Positions 1 to 11,210 of a stretch of DNA of 64,000 nt are shown in pieces. The notes under the pieces are model-generated. The model searched no databases. It saw only the letters and a program-made list of their open reading frames with translations, and was not told where the DNA came from. The position numbers were made by a program, and so were the translations under genes. The DNA comes from Epiperipatus broadwayi (Eukaryota; Onychophora; Udeonychophora; Euonychophora; Peripatidae): contig JAQFVV010000021.1 in NCBI GenBank assembly GCA_028023455.1, forward strand, positions 5,606,853 to 5,670,852, read 5' to 3'. Numbering within the stretch: the stretch's first letter is position 1; every line of letters starts with the position of its first letter.

Positions 1-1880
1 AATGTATTACCTTTTATTACTTTTTTTTTGTTTTCAACAGTATTTTCTGTGATTGATTAAAATTAAGATTAACAAATAAAACAATGAACAAAAATATGTG
101 TACATTCTCATTATTAATTAAATGATCATCACATCAGCTCTCAAAGAAACATTAGCCTTGATAAAAATGAATGTCACTTCACCAAATCACTTACATGGAG
201 AATTTGGTTTTATATCTGTGAATAGATATAGATTTGCAATAACCTGATCCATTGTATTCTCATTGTGAGACATCCTTTTCATTGAGGACATTATATGCCT
301 TGTTTCCCCAAAAGCTTATTTGAAATTTATTTTTAACCATGAAAACCTTCTCTGTGTATATATGATAAATAATTACAATGTTAAATGTTACATGATGATT
401 TTCAAATACTATTAATGAATAATGGGTTTGACCTCTAGCTACCATGTCTAATAACTTTTTTATATAATCTTTTGCTGTACTTTAAGATTGAATATGTATA
501 GCTTTATATATAAAATTTTAGAGCACAGTTTGTCATGGTTGTTTTCTCATTGTAAAACATTATTAAGCATGGCAACTAAATAACATTTTAATTACTTATT
601 AATATTATTTGGATATCAATACATGACTACCATAATCAAAATAGGACACACTTTCTTTTTTAAAAACATGGATGTTAAGACTGCAATATTTAGCATATTA
701 TTTATATACAGTGATTCATATCGAATGTAAATCAAAATTTTTATATTGGATTTAATATTTCTATGGATTGTTATTATAATAAAGAATAGAAATGAGATTA
801 TATTTATGTAAACAGAGATAACTTTTAGCTTTCAATGTTGCCACAAAATTGACAATCCCTGAAGTTAAACAAGTTTTCTCATTAACCTATAATAGCTCTT
901 TTGTTGAAATTTTTGTTGAAGTACATATATATATATATAGTATGATGTACTGAAGTATTATATAGAGCATAATCATTGATTCCTAAATTACTAAAAATAG
1001 AATTTGATGCTTTTAAATCCTTAAGGAAAAATAAATTGTCCACAATGAATTAATTAAACTCATTACTTTTACTCTAAATATCATTTATAAAGTAAAAAAT
1101 AGCTTGTAGAATTAATAGCATTGTTTGGTTTAGTGCAGTGTGAATGCCTGATACTGGATTGTAGGTGTTCAACTCAGATTGTTTCCAGTTCCAGCATTCA
1201 AATTTCTTATGCACTCCTGAGCAATAAAACAATTTGATTCTTTTGTTCTACATATTTGAATGCAATGGTAGAATGCCAGACTTCAGAGCATAATGTCCTT
1301 AGATAATTCCAGTATTCTGGAATTTCTGATTCTTGAACTTCTTATGAACTCTCTACCAATAAAGCCATTTCATTATTGATTTTTTTTCATTTAACAGCTA
1401 TGGCAGAACTCTGTGCATAAATAAAAACAAAAGTGGATTAACACTTTTAAAATATCTTTAATTAGAGTGAAGTTTAGCTCAGATTGCAGTATAAGTAAAA
1501 ATGTAAGAAGGCAATAACCCATGAAGATTAATCAATAGTCAATTTATGATGATTTTTCCAATTTTCTATTCTTGGTTTATTCTAACCAATCTCAGCTAGA
1601 TACTCATTTACCACTAACATTTGAATCACCACCTCGATTAGTTATGAGACAGCTACTCAAAAAAAAAAATCTAGTCCATTTAGATTTCAGTGATATCAAT
1701 TTGCTTGTCCACTCCAATATTTCACTTTCAATCCTCCTTTCTTACTTTCAAAATACATCTGTTTTTACATTTCTGTGTGAAGTAAAGTATTTGTATTGTT
1801 TTTCTAGTACTAACCTAATCCATAAATAAGTGCTAATAAAATCTACTTAGTACAAACTTTTCTTTTTAAGAGAATAGAAA
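1..1880. other. AT-rich sequence, no gene recognised
   Basis: There are only short chance reading frames. Between about 1130 and 1390 there is weakly repetitive sequence (phrases such as 'attcaaatttcttatg' and 'cttgaacttcttatgaac') that recurs loosely near 29390-29490 and 53450-53520. It may be an old unclassified repeat. A short TA run lies at 925-938. Nothing else could be supported. Confidence 0.5.
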
Positions 1881-2039
1881 TAATTTCTTTTCATATTGTT
1901 ATTTCTGTCAAAAGCATTCAATCCAAATTTAATTCTGTGATTAATTTCACCCATTATGTTTCCATCTACACTAATAATCTGACCAACATATTTGCAGTTA
2001 TTAACTTCTTTTAGTTCCTTACTATCTTATATGAGGAGG

Positions 2040-3115
2040 CACCCAAAAATAAATGGAAACATTCTCTGATTAGTGTTGTAGTATATATTTCTGCTGTTAC
2101 ATACTTTTTGCAGGAACCCTTCTACATCAATTTTCCAAATGATGTCATTATGTGAAATTGTGGTAGTATGTAGCAAATGTTTTTTTGTAAAATGCATTTT
2201 GTGTATTTATTGATTTTTATAATGACTGAAAAGTTTGATCAATGTGAAATTCTGTTTTCATTTACAGAAAATGGCAGTGAAAACAGTTGTAATGCTTGAA
2301 ACAGATAACAAGCAAGCTGATCTTGTAAAATGTTAAATTTACCACTAAAAAGTGTGATAAGTGACGTCCAAAGTCAAAACAATGTTGTTTTTTTACACAA
2401 ACAGCAATTTTCTCTCAGATTTAGTTTCTAATATTCAAGAATTTTATCTGCAAGTTCTGAAACATTTACATGATGTAGTAAATTTAAATATCTCATTTTG
2501 TGGCAAAGAGAAGAGCACAAGCTTCATCCTGACAAATGTCAACTCTCAAAGCCTTGATTGTGAAGCAACTTTTAATTAAATTTAGCATGACTCAGATTAT
2601 CTATCAGCCGTATTTGCGTATTTTGTGCATTTTTTTTGATCTCTTGAATAAAAAAATGTCACTTTTTTTGCAGATTTAGAAGGTGGTGGAAAAAAATGCT
2701 ATAGACATTAAAATACGTCACTTTGCAAGTGTTTCTGGACTACTTTGAAAAATGAAAAATATATTTAGACTGATGTATTGCATCACTAAACATCACATAA
2801 TCACCATTTATTATGCTTGCTCATAACTGTTATTAAAACAGGCAAAACCTTTCATACAGTAGTGCCACTCAATGCAAGCCAGAGTAATCAATAGATGCCA
2901 GAAGGGCATAAGCTAGAAACTAGTCTGGGGATATTGGATGAATATGCCTGTTTTAATGTATTGCGTCAAATGGATAGTACTTTGAAAGTAATTAAATTTA
3001 TAACTTTTAAAAGTGAGGAAACAATGTTTTATTATAAAATTCCAGTTATGTTTGGGTATCTTCTCATATATTTTTTCATTGAAAATTCATCAAATGTTAT
3101 TTTAGTCCTTTAGCA
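2040..3115. mobile_element. Unclassified insertion inside the RTE relic
   Basis: This segment is absent from the RTE copy at 36.5 kb, so it arrived later or marks a rearrangement. It contains a short copy of hammerhead repeat family B at 2834-2972. The 43 bp left of that copy are nearly the same as the left flank of the family B copy at 51.5 kb, so the repeat unit is longer than its inverted ends. The rest (2040-2830) has no recognisable domain. A short frame at 2361-2579 has no family match that I can see. Confidence 0.4.
2834..2972 (+). repeat. Hammerhead repeat family B, internally deleted copy
   Basis: It starts with AACAGGCAAAAC and ends with GCCTGTT, the inverted ends of family B. The middle has lost the CTGATGA box. 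The second half of the ribozyme remains: a CATAAG loop, AGAAAC, the palindrome ACTAGT, the cleavage C and the 3' stem I strand TGGGGA followed by TATTGGAT. It is TTAA-flanked on the left. No activity is expected without the first core box. Confidence 0.65.
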
Positions 3116-4196
3116 TTTATCTTTAGTCAAACAGCTTTACTTTCATCTGATAGTTTTTGTAACATTTTCCCTCTCCCCATAGTTTTTATTTTTAATCCAC
3201 AAAATATTCATCATAAATCTGTTATGAAATGTTTTAGAGATATGAAATCATTCCTGTTATATTTTTATCATTATTGTTAGTGTCACCATGTAATTCGATA
3301 TTGCATTGTGATACATGTTTATCAGAATTTAAAATAACTTGGGTCTACATCTTGATGTTCCAAAGCTTTCATCAATGCAAAAATGCTTACAAAATCAAAT
3401 GCCTATTCACAATCTGTAAATCCAAATGGTATCTCATTTATTTTGGATGTGATCACATGCTATAAACCCTTCTAAACCCAATTTGTCTTCCTGATTTAAC
3501 TTGGAAGTTTTTTTTGTAGACAAGTTGTAGTGATCCTAGTAAAGGTCTTATATAGAATTGACAAATTTATAATATATTCTTTTTCATCTCTCTCAAATTT
3601 CAAATTACTATTGTGTTTTTCTAATCATCTATGATATCTTTATCATTAAGATGTTAAAAAGTATATAACTTTGCCATACTCCTCTATTTCTTTTCCTGCT
3701 TTCTTAAAAAAATATCTATAATAATTTATGGAGATCTTTTATTCTTAACAGATGTAATTGCAAGTTTCACTACTTTAAAAATATTTCAAAAGACACTGTT
3801 GTGGTTGTAAGGGTTATATTATTTTTTTTTGTTGTTCATTATTATTAAATAATTTTTTGTAAAATTCATTTCTTTTCAAGATATTAGTGTCATTCTTGCT
3901 AAATCAACTTTCCTTTCAATATCCAAAATGTTTTATATTCTTTAGATTCTAAAACTTTCTAAAAAATTTAATATTTTTTTATTATTATACCTTCTAAAAC
4001 TTTCTTTGTCAATTCATGACTGTATTTCCTTATACCATTATCAATATCTTTTTGAAATATTTTATAGAATTCATGATGTTAGATTATTCTGCACAGATTA
4101 TTTTAAAAATATTTTCATATTTCTCTTTATATGCTGCAGTGTTTGAATTGAATTTTTTTCAGTGAAGTCCTTTTTTTAATATATCCATGTAATAGA

Positions 4197-4338
4197 ATAT
4201 TATTTATCTTTTTTTTTTTTTTTAAGTGTCATGGCATTGGCCGGGACCTGAACCCGCAACCCGAGCAACTGCCTGCAAGTGCAAGGCAGTCACGCTGACC
4301 TCTCGACCATCAATGCAAGGGATATTATTTATCTTTTT
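4197..4338 (-). mobile_element. tRNA-derived SINE with 17-bp target duplication
   Basis: The minus strand reads as a tRNA-like head: GCATTGATGGTCGAGAGGTC (A-box region), an anticodon-arm region with CTTGCACTTGCAGGCAG, then GCGGGTTCAGGTCCCGG (B-box region), a short ATGACACTT tail and a poly(A) tract seen here as the T run at 4209-4223. The 17-bp sequence ATATTATTTATCTTTTT is present at 4197-4213 and again at 4322-4338, a typical LINE-mediated target site duplication. The element body is only about 100 bp, so it is almost all tRNA. It lies just outside the RTE relic. Confidence 0.9.
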
Positions 4339-4353
4339 ATTTGGATTAGTTCC

Positions 4354-4766
4354 AATTCACAAATCAATGCTAGACAATTATTCTAATCCATGTAATTTTA
4401 TTTCACTTGAAAGTATTCTACACTTGAAGGTAATATCCTTATTATTTGTAAATATAAAAAAATGTGCAGTCATACCATATAATACTTTATATCTCCTAAC
4501 CTCAACTGTTGCAGTAACAGTTGAGGTTAGGAGATATAAAGTTCCAAAGAAGATTGCTGGAGCAATCAAAACTGTAAGAAAAAGGGTGGCAAATAAAGTG
4601 TTGTGTAACAGTGGTAAAGTGCCCGGACAATTTAGTATTATATGGTATGACTGCACATTTTTTTATATTTACAAATAATAAGGATATTACCTTCAACTGT
4701 AGATTACTTTCAAGTGAAATAAAATTACACGGATTAGAATAATTGTCTAGCATTGATTTGTGAATT
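4354..4766. repeat. Nested palindrome, 131-bp arms 98% identical
   Basis: Outer arms 4354-4484 and 4636-4766 are inverted copies of equal length (131 bp), with only about three differences and no gaps seen by eye. Inside them, 4484-4510 and 4516-4542 form a perfect 27-bp inverted repeat with a 5-nt loop. The remaining single-copy part (4543-4635) belongs to the repeat family with a stem followed by GAAAC or AAAAC (also at 5135, 7575, 16350, 16915 and 24400). Overlapping open frames on both strands are by-products of the palindrome. The whole could fold into a long hairpin if transcribed. Confidence 0.9.
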
Positions 4767-4850
4767 TAGAAGGAAAAGTGGGAAAGATCATTAATTTGAA
4801 AATTATAATATATATCAAGTGTAATTCTCAAGGCTAAATGGGTTTATAAA

Positions 4851-5030
4851 TAACCATTAGGAACCAGTCAACATTTAGACAATCCCAATATAGATAACAA
4901 TCAACAATCTCAAACTGTTGTCAAAGCAACCTGATTTTTATTGTTAAAAGGTTGCCTTGACAACAGTTTGAGATTGTTGATTGTTGTCTATATTGGGATT
5001 GTCTAAGCGTTAACTGGTTTCTAATGGTTA
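4851..5030. repeat. Foldback copy of the 350-bp tandem repeat family
   Basis: Arms 4851-4930 and 4951-5030 are inverted repeats of 80 bp with about six differences. The arm sequence (CCAGTCAACACTTAGAC, then TCAAACTGTTGTCAAGGC) is the terminal part of the repeat family found at 11.2, 37.6, 47.2 and 58.8 kb. The sequence left of the palindrome (aaggctaaatgggtttataa) is also part of the longer unit. It abuts a TA microsatellite, as the other copies do. Confidence 0.85.
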
Positions 5031-5134
5031 TATATATATATATATACATATAAAATCCATATTTTGTCTGTTGTCTAAATACATATATGGCTGTGTATAA
5101 TGTGTTACTACAGCATCTGAATTTTTTTATTTAG

Positions 5135-5235
5135 AGAGGTCTTCTGGAGCAATCGAAACTGTAAGAAAAGAGGTGGTAAATAAATTGTGTAACAGTGGTA
5201 AAGTGCTTGGACAATTTAGTATTATGTGTTTTACA
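5135..5235 (+). repeat. Short repeat with GAAAC-stem motif
   Basis: It shares 'tggagcaatcgaaactgtaagaaa' and 'aacagtggtaaagtgc' with the centre of the palindrome at 4543-4635. It lacks a clear boundary. Its relatives in the window are at 7575-7670, 16330-16420 (minus), 16915-17000 and 24330-24450. Confidence 0.6.
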
Positions 5236-5239
5236 TTTG

Positions 5240-6290
5240 GAAATGCAATAAGAAAGAGTAGTTATTAATGTGCAGTCATATTAGAGCAGCACATTTTTTT
5301 TATAAAAGTTTAAACAGTTTTCCTGAATAATAACCAATCTTATTACGCATGCAGACACATTTCTAACATGTAATTATTATTTTTTTGTTTTTATGAAATG
5401 ATATACTGAGATCAGGCAATTATATCGAATCATTATTGATGTCTGTAGTACATTGAAATAATGGTTTTGAAATTACAGTACTAAATAAACTGTATTAACA
5501 AGATTTATAAAGTATCTAGAAATCAAGCTATTTGTGCATTCCCTTCACCCCATTTTAGAGCTTTCTACCATAAATCTGAGCAGCACTTGGTGCACATTGA
5601 TTATTTAGGCTCACAGTAGATGACTCTAGAATAAGCTGAAGAGCACAATAACTTGGAAATATATGAGTAAGCATATGAAAAAGCCATATAAGGTTATTGG
5701 CAGTGCCTTGTATGCCTGATTGAACAAATGTTTTTGTGCAAGTTTCCACAATTTGGTTGGAAATAATAAGTAAGCCAAACTGTACTATGTTATAAAATCC
5801 TATGCATTTGTATTATTTTTCCACAGAATAATCTCATTTATAATTGTACAAAATTTGAACAGGATATTAGTTCTAGATAGGATAATCAATGATTTCATGA
5901 GTTTACAATTATTTTTATGTTTTTTTAAGCACACTTTATTTTATCGACAAAAAACAAGAATAATTAAATACCCACTTACCATCTACTATTTGATGACTAG
6001 CTTGGTTGCTATGAACCATCTGCACCCCCCCCCATCCTAATGCTGTTTGTAATCTGAAAAAAATATCTTGGTTCAGCTGGATCAGATTCAAATCCTAAAG
6101 TGATGGCATAAAAATTGCAGTATTAACTACTATCCATGAGATCCACCCTTGAAATTAGTGCTATTTATTTATTTATTGCTGACAATTTGATTTTATAAAA
6201 TGCTTTCTCATTTATATAACTATATGCATATTTTATTTAACTATATTTTGCATTTAATCAACAAATGTAATACACATATTCATATATATA
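5240..6290. other. No gene recognised
   Basis: AT-rich sequence with short frames only. No splice-site-bounded open segment, tRNA or known repeat could be identified. Confidence 0.4.
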
Positions 6291-6295
6291 ATATA

Positions 6296-6570
6296 TTGAG
6301 TTTTAACAGCTTTTAATAAGCTTTTCCAAATATCCCTATCCCTGAACCGGTTTCAAGCTGTTGGCTATTGTCAGTGAAGCACTAGGATATTCAGACATTA
6401 GATCTAAAAATACCAGCTCAAGTCCAGCATTTATCTAATAGTTAACTATTAAGTAGAAAATCTGAAATTTTCAGACATGTATATGTCTTCAAATTCAGAT
6501 ATCTAACTTAAATAGCCATATGGGACTGAACTAAATTCAGATCTACCATATATTAACATATATATTCACT
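6296..6570 (-). repeat. Hammerhead repeat family A, minus-strand copy
   Basis: This is an inverted, diverged copy of the repeat at 8800-9115. Shared blocks include AAAATACCAGCTCAAG, TTTATCTAATAGTTAA, GACATGTATATGTCTT and CCATATGG-type sequence, in reversed order. Its ribozyme region is at about 6328-6391 on the minus strand: CTGACAA (6374-6368), GAAA (6354-6351) and the palindromic stem III ACCGGT (6351-6346). G8 of the core is changed to A and stem II is weak, so activity is unlikely. The outer stem I still pairs (AATATCC with GGATATT), using different bases from the 8976-9033 copy. Confidence 0.75.
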
Positions 6571-6574
6571 GTTA

Positions 6575-8650
6575 GTAGAATAATTTGCAAGCAAGGTTTT
6601 TAAGAATCATTTAAATGAATTTGCAAACTGCCCACATTTTATTATATTGATGGGATGTAAAATTACTTAGTGTTCATTAAAAATCATTAGAATTTCATAT
6701 AAATATATATTTATCTGCACAAACATATAAATATAAAGATTTGGCAAAATATTTAAAAACTGTTACATAAAATAATTTTTATATATTTTTTTATTGCATT
6801 TGGAAAAATATAAATTATCTAGTTTTTTTTTTTTTTTTTAAAAAAACCAACAACTCAATTTTGATTATATATATATAAAATTATAAAACTTTTACCATTT
6901 TAATATTAAACATTGAAGCAGAAAATTGATTTTATTTTGCCATTATTGGATTTTGCCATCACACCAAACTCATAATTGTTTAAATTTAAAGAAAAAAAAA
7001 TCAAAATTGATTTATAAATTTGCCAATACTAAAATTAATCACTGATCAATTTTTAAATATTGATTGAATATTATAAAAGTTTCAGTTTACAACAACAATA
7101 ATAGAAATTAAATTTAAAACTATAGTTTATTTTAATGCTTTTATACATGTATAAATTTTTAGAATACCCTAATGATATTAGATTGTACATAAATATATCT
7201 TTCTTAGAATTGCCTGCAAGGCCACATCACACAGAGTAGTGCTTTAGTTGTTTTGGCTTAAATTCCTTCTCTTGCAGATATTTTTAGTATTCTTTAATAA
7301 AGACAGCTTCTTTTATTCTCTTTTTATATTAGACGTTTCTACACATCTTGATCTAAATGAAGTGCAAATTGACCACTATATTTAAGTTCATGATGTAGGG
7401 TTATTTGTATTTGATTTATATAATGCAGGAATAAATAATAGAAAGGGTCAGAAGATGCTATCTTTATTAATAGAGAATAAGATTTTCTTCTTTTTCTTAT
7501 GTATTGATTTCTATATTTACATATCATACCTTTTCCAACTTTCTTATACACTTGAACAATATTAGTTTTTATATCAAAATGGATGATGACTGTAGGACAA
7601 TCAAAACTATAAGAATAAAGTGCAACAGATCTTAATTTGTCCAGATTTTATATAAATAATCCTTACCAAAGTAACCACTCTCAAGTTGGTCCAAATACAT
7701 GCACTCTTGGTCAAAAACAACTTGCCCATATGTTTTTTATGGCACAGAAAATGTAATTATTTGAGACAAAACCAGAAGAAGCAACTCATAGTTTCTTTCA
7801 AGTAATCCCTTTTGTTTTATTTTTTATTCAGTTAAACATCACTGAAGAAATATTTACATCTTTCTGAAAATGAAATGATCAAGATTACTGATCAAGTGAT
7901 CTCATAGTCTGAGAAAAGGTCAGTAAAGACCTCTTGAAGTAATAATTAGCTTATCTGCTATGTCATTGTCTGGGGCTCAAGTCTGGATAGATATTTCAAT
8001 TACATTGTTGGTAATTAGGTATTTAACTATTTTTAGCTTGAAGATAAAAGTCCAAAATTAATACAGCTAGCAAGCTTTTGCTGTTTATTGTAAGATTCAA
8101 TAATCAGTGAATACTAATTAAATTTATATTCAGGTTTATCTCATCCATATTCTTGGACTAATCACCATCAATGAATAGCTTGGACTTGATTCTAATGGAC
8201 CTGGGTTTTTGATGTAATCCATCCTTCATTCATCAGCTACTTTTACTCTATTGTTTGTATCAGCTTACAATTGTTGTAAATATGAGATCAGCATAATATG
8301 TAGTTACTAAACTGGTGTCAGAACTATCTAATTGTGCTAGCAACTTGGATTTAATACATTAAGAAATTTTTGAATTTAGACTGATAATGGCAAAGGTTAT
8401 AAACCAAAAACTACTCTAGAAATGTGAAAAGGGTAACCTCTGTTGTAGATTTAATAAGCACTATCATTTATTATCAATTGATTACTCAAGCTTACAATAG
8501 ATGGCAGTAGTGAAGTGGAAAAAATAGATTGCCTTCTGTGATGATCTCATAAAGCATTGTGTAAGCTGGAATCCTGGGATGTTTTTTGATTAAGATAATA
8601 TGTCTAGGTGAGTACCAATTTGCTAACTATAAAACAAAAAACACAATTGT
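6575..8650. other. No gene recognised; one repeat fragment
   Basis: The only recognisable item is at about 7575-7670: 'gactgtaggacaatcaaaactataag' and 'gtccagattttatataaataat', a member of the short GAAAC-stem repeat family. The rest is AT-rich with no supported feature. Confidence 0.4.
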
Positions 8651-8799
8651 AATACCATACATACTTCACTCTCATAGATTCTGATCCTTGATTTGGTTTT
8701 ATGTTAGTTTGAAATACATTTTTATATACTACTGTATATACCAAAACATATATATATATAATAGTAATAACTATTATTATTTTGCTGTTGTGGCTTTAG

Positions 8800-9115
8800 C
8801 TAAATTAAAGGGCTAAGCCTACTAATATATGGAGTATCTGAATTAAGTTCAGGGCCATATGATTTTTTCAGTTGGAGAGCTGACTTTAAAGACATGTAGA
8901 TGTCTAAAAGTTTCAGATCTTCTAACAATTAACTTTTAGATAAATGCTTTGCTTGAGTTGGTTTTTTAAATCTAATGTCCCAACTCCTCACTGAAGAGAC
9001 CCATAGGTCGAAACCGGTCTGGGGATGGGGACAATCCAAGATAAAAAATGATTTGAATGCCTTCTCTTGTAGTAGCATTTATCATAAATAAATAAAAAAG
9101 AAGCTTGTTTAGAGC
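8800..9115 (+). mobile_element. Hammerhead repeat family A, best copy
   Basis: This dispersed repeat lies inside the minisatellite. Its inverted relative is at 6296-6570, and shorter matches occur upstream of family B copies (about 55850-55920). It contains a complete type I hammerhead motif at 8976-9033 and no reading frame of note. Size, lack of coding capacity and the ribozyme resemble animal retrozymes or a Penelope-type terminal repeat. The ends are estimated from the extent of similarity. Confidence 0.65.
8976..9033 (+). ncRNA. Type I hammerhead ribozyme, complete core
   Basis: Stem I is formed by 8976-8981 (TGTCCC) with 9028-9033 (GGGACA) and by 8985-8990 (TCCTCA) with 9020-9025 (TGGGGA, one G-U pair). 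They are separated by an internal loop AAC/TG. Core box 1 is CTGAAGA at 8991-8997 (fits CUGANGA). Stem II is GACC 8998-9001 with GGTC 9006-9009, loop CATA. Core box 2 is GAAA at 9010-9013. Stem III is the palindrome ACCGGT at 9013-9018, too short for a good hairpin but able to pair with a second molecule. C9019 is the expected cleavage base (GUC). All conserved core positions I know for this family are present. Cleavage is inferred, not shown. Confidence 0.82.
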
Positions 9116-9399
9116 TATTAGCACGCTCTTCATTTTATATATATATGTACATACATCACTCTCATGGGTTTAAATTCTTGGTTTAGTTTAGCCTTACTTT
9201 TAAATATCTTTTTATATATTATATACCAACGTACACTTATATATTTATACATACTTCACTTTCATGGGTTTAAATTCTTCGTTTAGTTATAGATTACTTT
9301 TAAAGATGTTTTACGTACTATATACCGGCACCCACCTATATATTTATACATGCTTCATTCTCATGGGTTTAAATCCTTGGTTTAGTTTCACCTTATTTA

Positions 9400-9503
9400 G
9401 TCAAGCGTTGTTAGCCGAGAGGTCAGTGCAGCTACCTTGCAAACAAGCAGTTGGTTGCTGCGGGTTCGCCTCCCGGCAGATGCTATGACATGAAAAAAAA
9501 AAT
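9400..9503 (+). mobile_element. tRNA-derived SINE in the minisatellite
   Basis: The head reads GCGTTGTTAGCCGAGAGGTC (A box), then GCTACCTTGCAAACAAGCAG, GCGGGTTCGCCTCCCGG (B box), GATGCTATGACATG and an A tract. It has the same plan as the copies at 11.86, 15.14, 39.45, 42.51 and 44.83 kb. An extended stretch between anticodon arm and T arm (AAGCAGTTGGTTGCTG) is unlike a normal tRNA. Target duplications are hard to judge in the repetitive flanks. Confidence 0.85.
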
Positions 9504-9744
9504 GTTTATACGCTATATACCAACACACATATATTTATACGTACTTCACTCTCGTGGCTTTAAATCCCTGTTTTAGTTTCACCAATACTTTCAATGACCT
9601 TTTTATATAATATATACCAACACATATCTATCTATTTATACATGTTTCACTCTCATGGGTTTAAATCCTTGGTTTAGTCTTACTTTATTTTATAAGATAC
9701 TATATACCAACACATACTGATATATTTATTCAGTCTAAAATTAA

Positions 9745-11210
9745 ACACGAATCATAACTCTCAGTAACTTTTTTATTTTTTAGTAAGCTTTATCTATATT
9801 TATATATTACATAAGATATTTTCGTCAAATAATCAATAAAAACATATTATTTTAAAAAAGATAGTATTTTGTAAATAAAAGAAGGCTTAAATATATAGTC
9901 TACTATACAAATCTTTTTTTCTTTTGTTGTCAAATTGAATACGGTGGTATAAAAAGTTAAAAAAAAAAAATTCATTGAATAATAAGTAAATTTATTTGTG
10001 TTTATTCTTTATTATTATTATTTTTGTCTGATAAGTGAAAATTAACTTAAAATTTTCTGACGCAATAGTGACGAAACTACACTAAACGGAGTAATGGAAT
10101 TGTTTTGTTACTGAAAATCTGGATGTGAACCTAATAATTTTAATTATCTTGTGATAAAATTGAATTTTTATTTGATGTAGTATTTATTTTCACTATCAGT
10201 TAATAATGAAACAGACATTGTAAATGAAATTTTACTTGACCTAAAATCTAAAATTGCTTAATGTAAAAAAAAAAATTACTTTGATATAATTAAAAGGGAG
10301 AAAGATAAATGCATCTTAGACTTAAATTATTTTCGTTAATCAATAGAAATCGAAAAATTGTATTTTTTCAGCCTTAGGACACATCAATTTAATTTTTGTT
10401 GTAGATATTGTTCTAATAGCTATGCAATTGAAATCAGTGGCCATTTTGTTAATAGCTTTTGTAAAATAAAGCTCATCGTAAGAGAAAAAGAAAACCATTG
10501 ATAAGTGAAAAAAAAAGGCAATTATATATTTACTTGAAAATCCAATCTATCATTATATATAAGAGTGTTTATAGAGATAATTATCCAGTTACTTATTTGT
10601 CAATCCATACACCCGTCTATCTATAAATTAATACTATCTACTTACGCATCTATAAATAAATATTATCCACATATTCATCTATTTGTCTATAGATTTTTTC
10701 TACGCTGTTGCTATCCCATTCACCCAATCTGCATGTCTGCTATGTTTCTATCTATCCTTATCTATTCATCAACCCATTCACCAGTCACTCATTCGTCTGT
10801 CTATCTATAAATTGCACACAGTATTCTAATAAGCTGGAATCACTTTGCATCTTATCACCAAAAAAGTAATGAACTATCAGATAGTATTTCCAAACAAATA
10901 TCCAGACTAATTTCTGACTATTTGCCTTCTTCAGTAGAGAACACCCCTTTGAATTATGACTATTCAGAAATCACCATTTTACTCTCGTTATATTATTTAA
11001 ATTACTAGAATGAATTTTCAAAATATCCCAAGATTTGAACCTAAACTTATCTTTCTGGTCTAGCTATATAATATTTGCATTAGGCCAATAACTATGCATT
11101 TTAGTAACTTTAGTTTAAGTTAATTGCTATCATGTTGATTTTCTTTGAAAATGAATGCTTTATACTAACAAAATAACACAGTTAAATATAATATAAGAGC
11201 AGCACTGTAT
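9745..11210. other. No gene recognised; degenerate TATC/CATT repeats
   Basis: AT-rich. From about 10590 to 10805 the sequence is a decayed mix of tatc, catc and attc tetranucleotides that gives a meaningless Ile/Ser/His-rich frame. Nothing else was found. Confidence 0.45.

Larger units (their letters stand above)
1880..4150 (-). pseudogene. Degenerate RTE-type LINE, minus strand, interrupted
   Basis: Read on the minus strand, blocks match the better RTE copy at 34.3-37.2 kb in the correct order. Positions 4080-3990 match the endonuclease-RT linker (around 35420-35510). Positions 3480-3290 match the RT block around the FVDYEKTFDS motif and what follows. Positions 3220-3120 match the block just before and after the FADD motif, with the motif itself deleted. 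Positions 2030-1920 match the 'NSYKYLGQIINTDG' block. The reading frame is destroyed throughout. About 1.1 kb of foreign sequence (about 2040-3115) separates the last two blocks. This is an old dead copy; its 5' end is not defined. Confidence 0.75.
8655..9740. repeat. Minisatellite, ~100-bp period, interrupted
   Basis: Units contain 'catacttcactctcatgggtttaaatccttggtttagtt', then 'acttttaaagat-tttttatata-tatataccaacacacat' and a TA-rich joint. Units are visible near 8655, 9150, 9245, 9345, 9535 and 9640. A hammerhead repeat (8800-9115) and a SINE (9400-9503) interrupt the array. Units differ by about 10-20%, so it is an old array. Confidence 0.8.

Noticed and set aside
2268-2323. Possible small exon after 'ttttcatttacag'
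   Set aside because: Only 18 codons, a weak donor and no recognisable peptide; it lies within a segment that interrupts an RTE relic.
4226-4753. Three overlapping frames of 83-150 codons on both strands with shared peptide parts
   Set aside because: They arise from the SINE and the nested palindrome; the shared parts are the two arms read in opposite directions.
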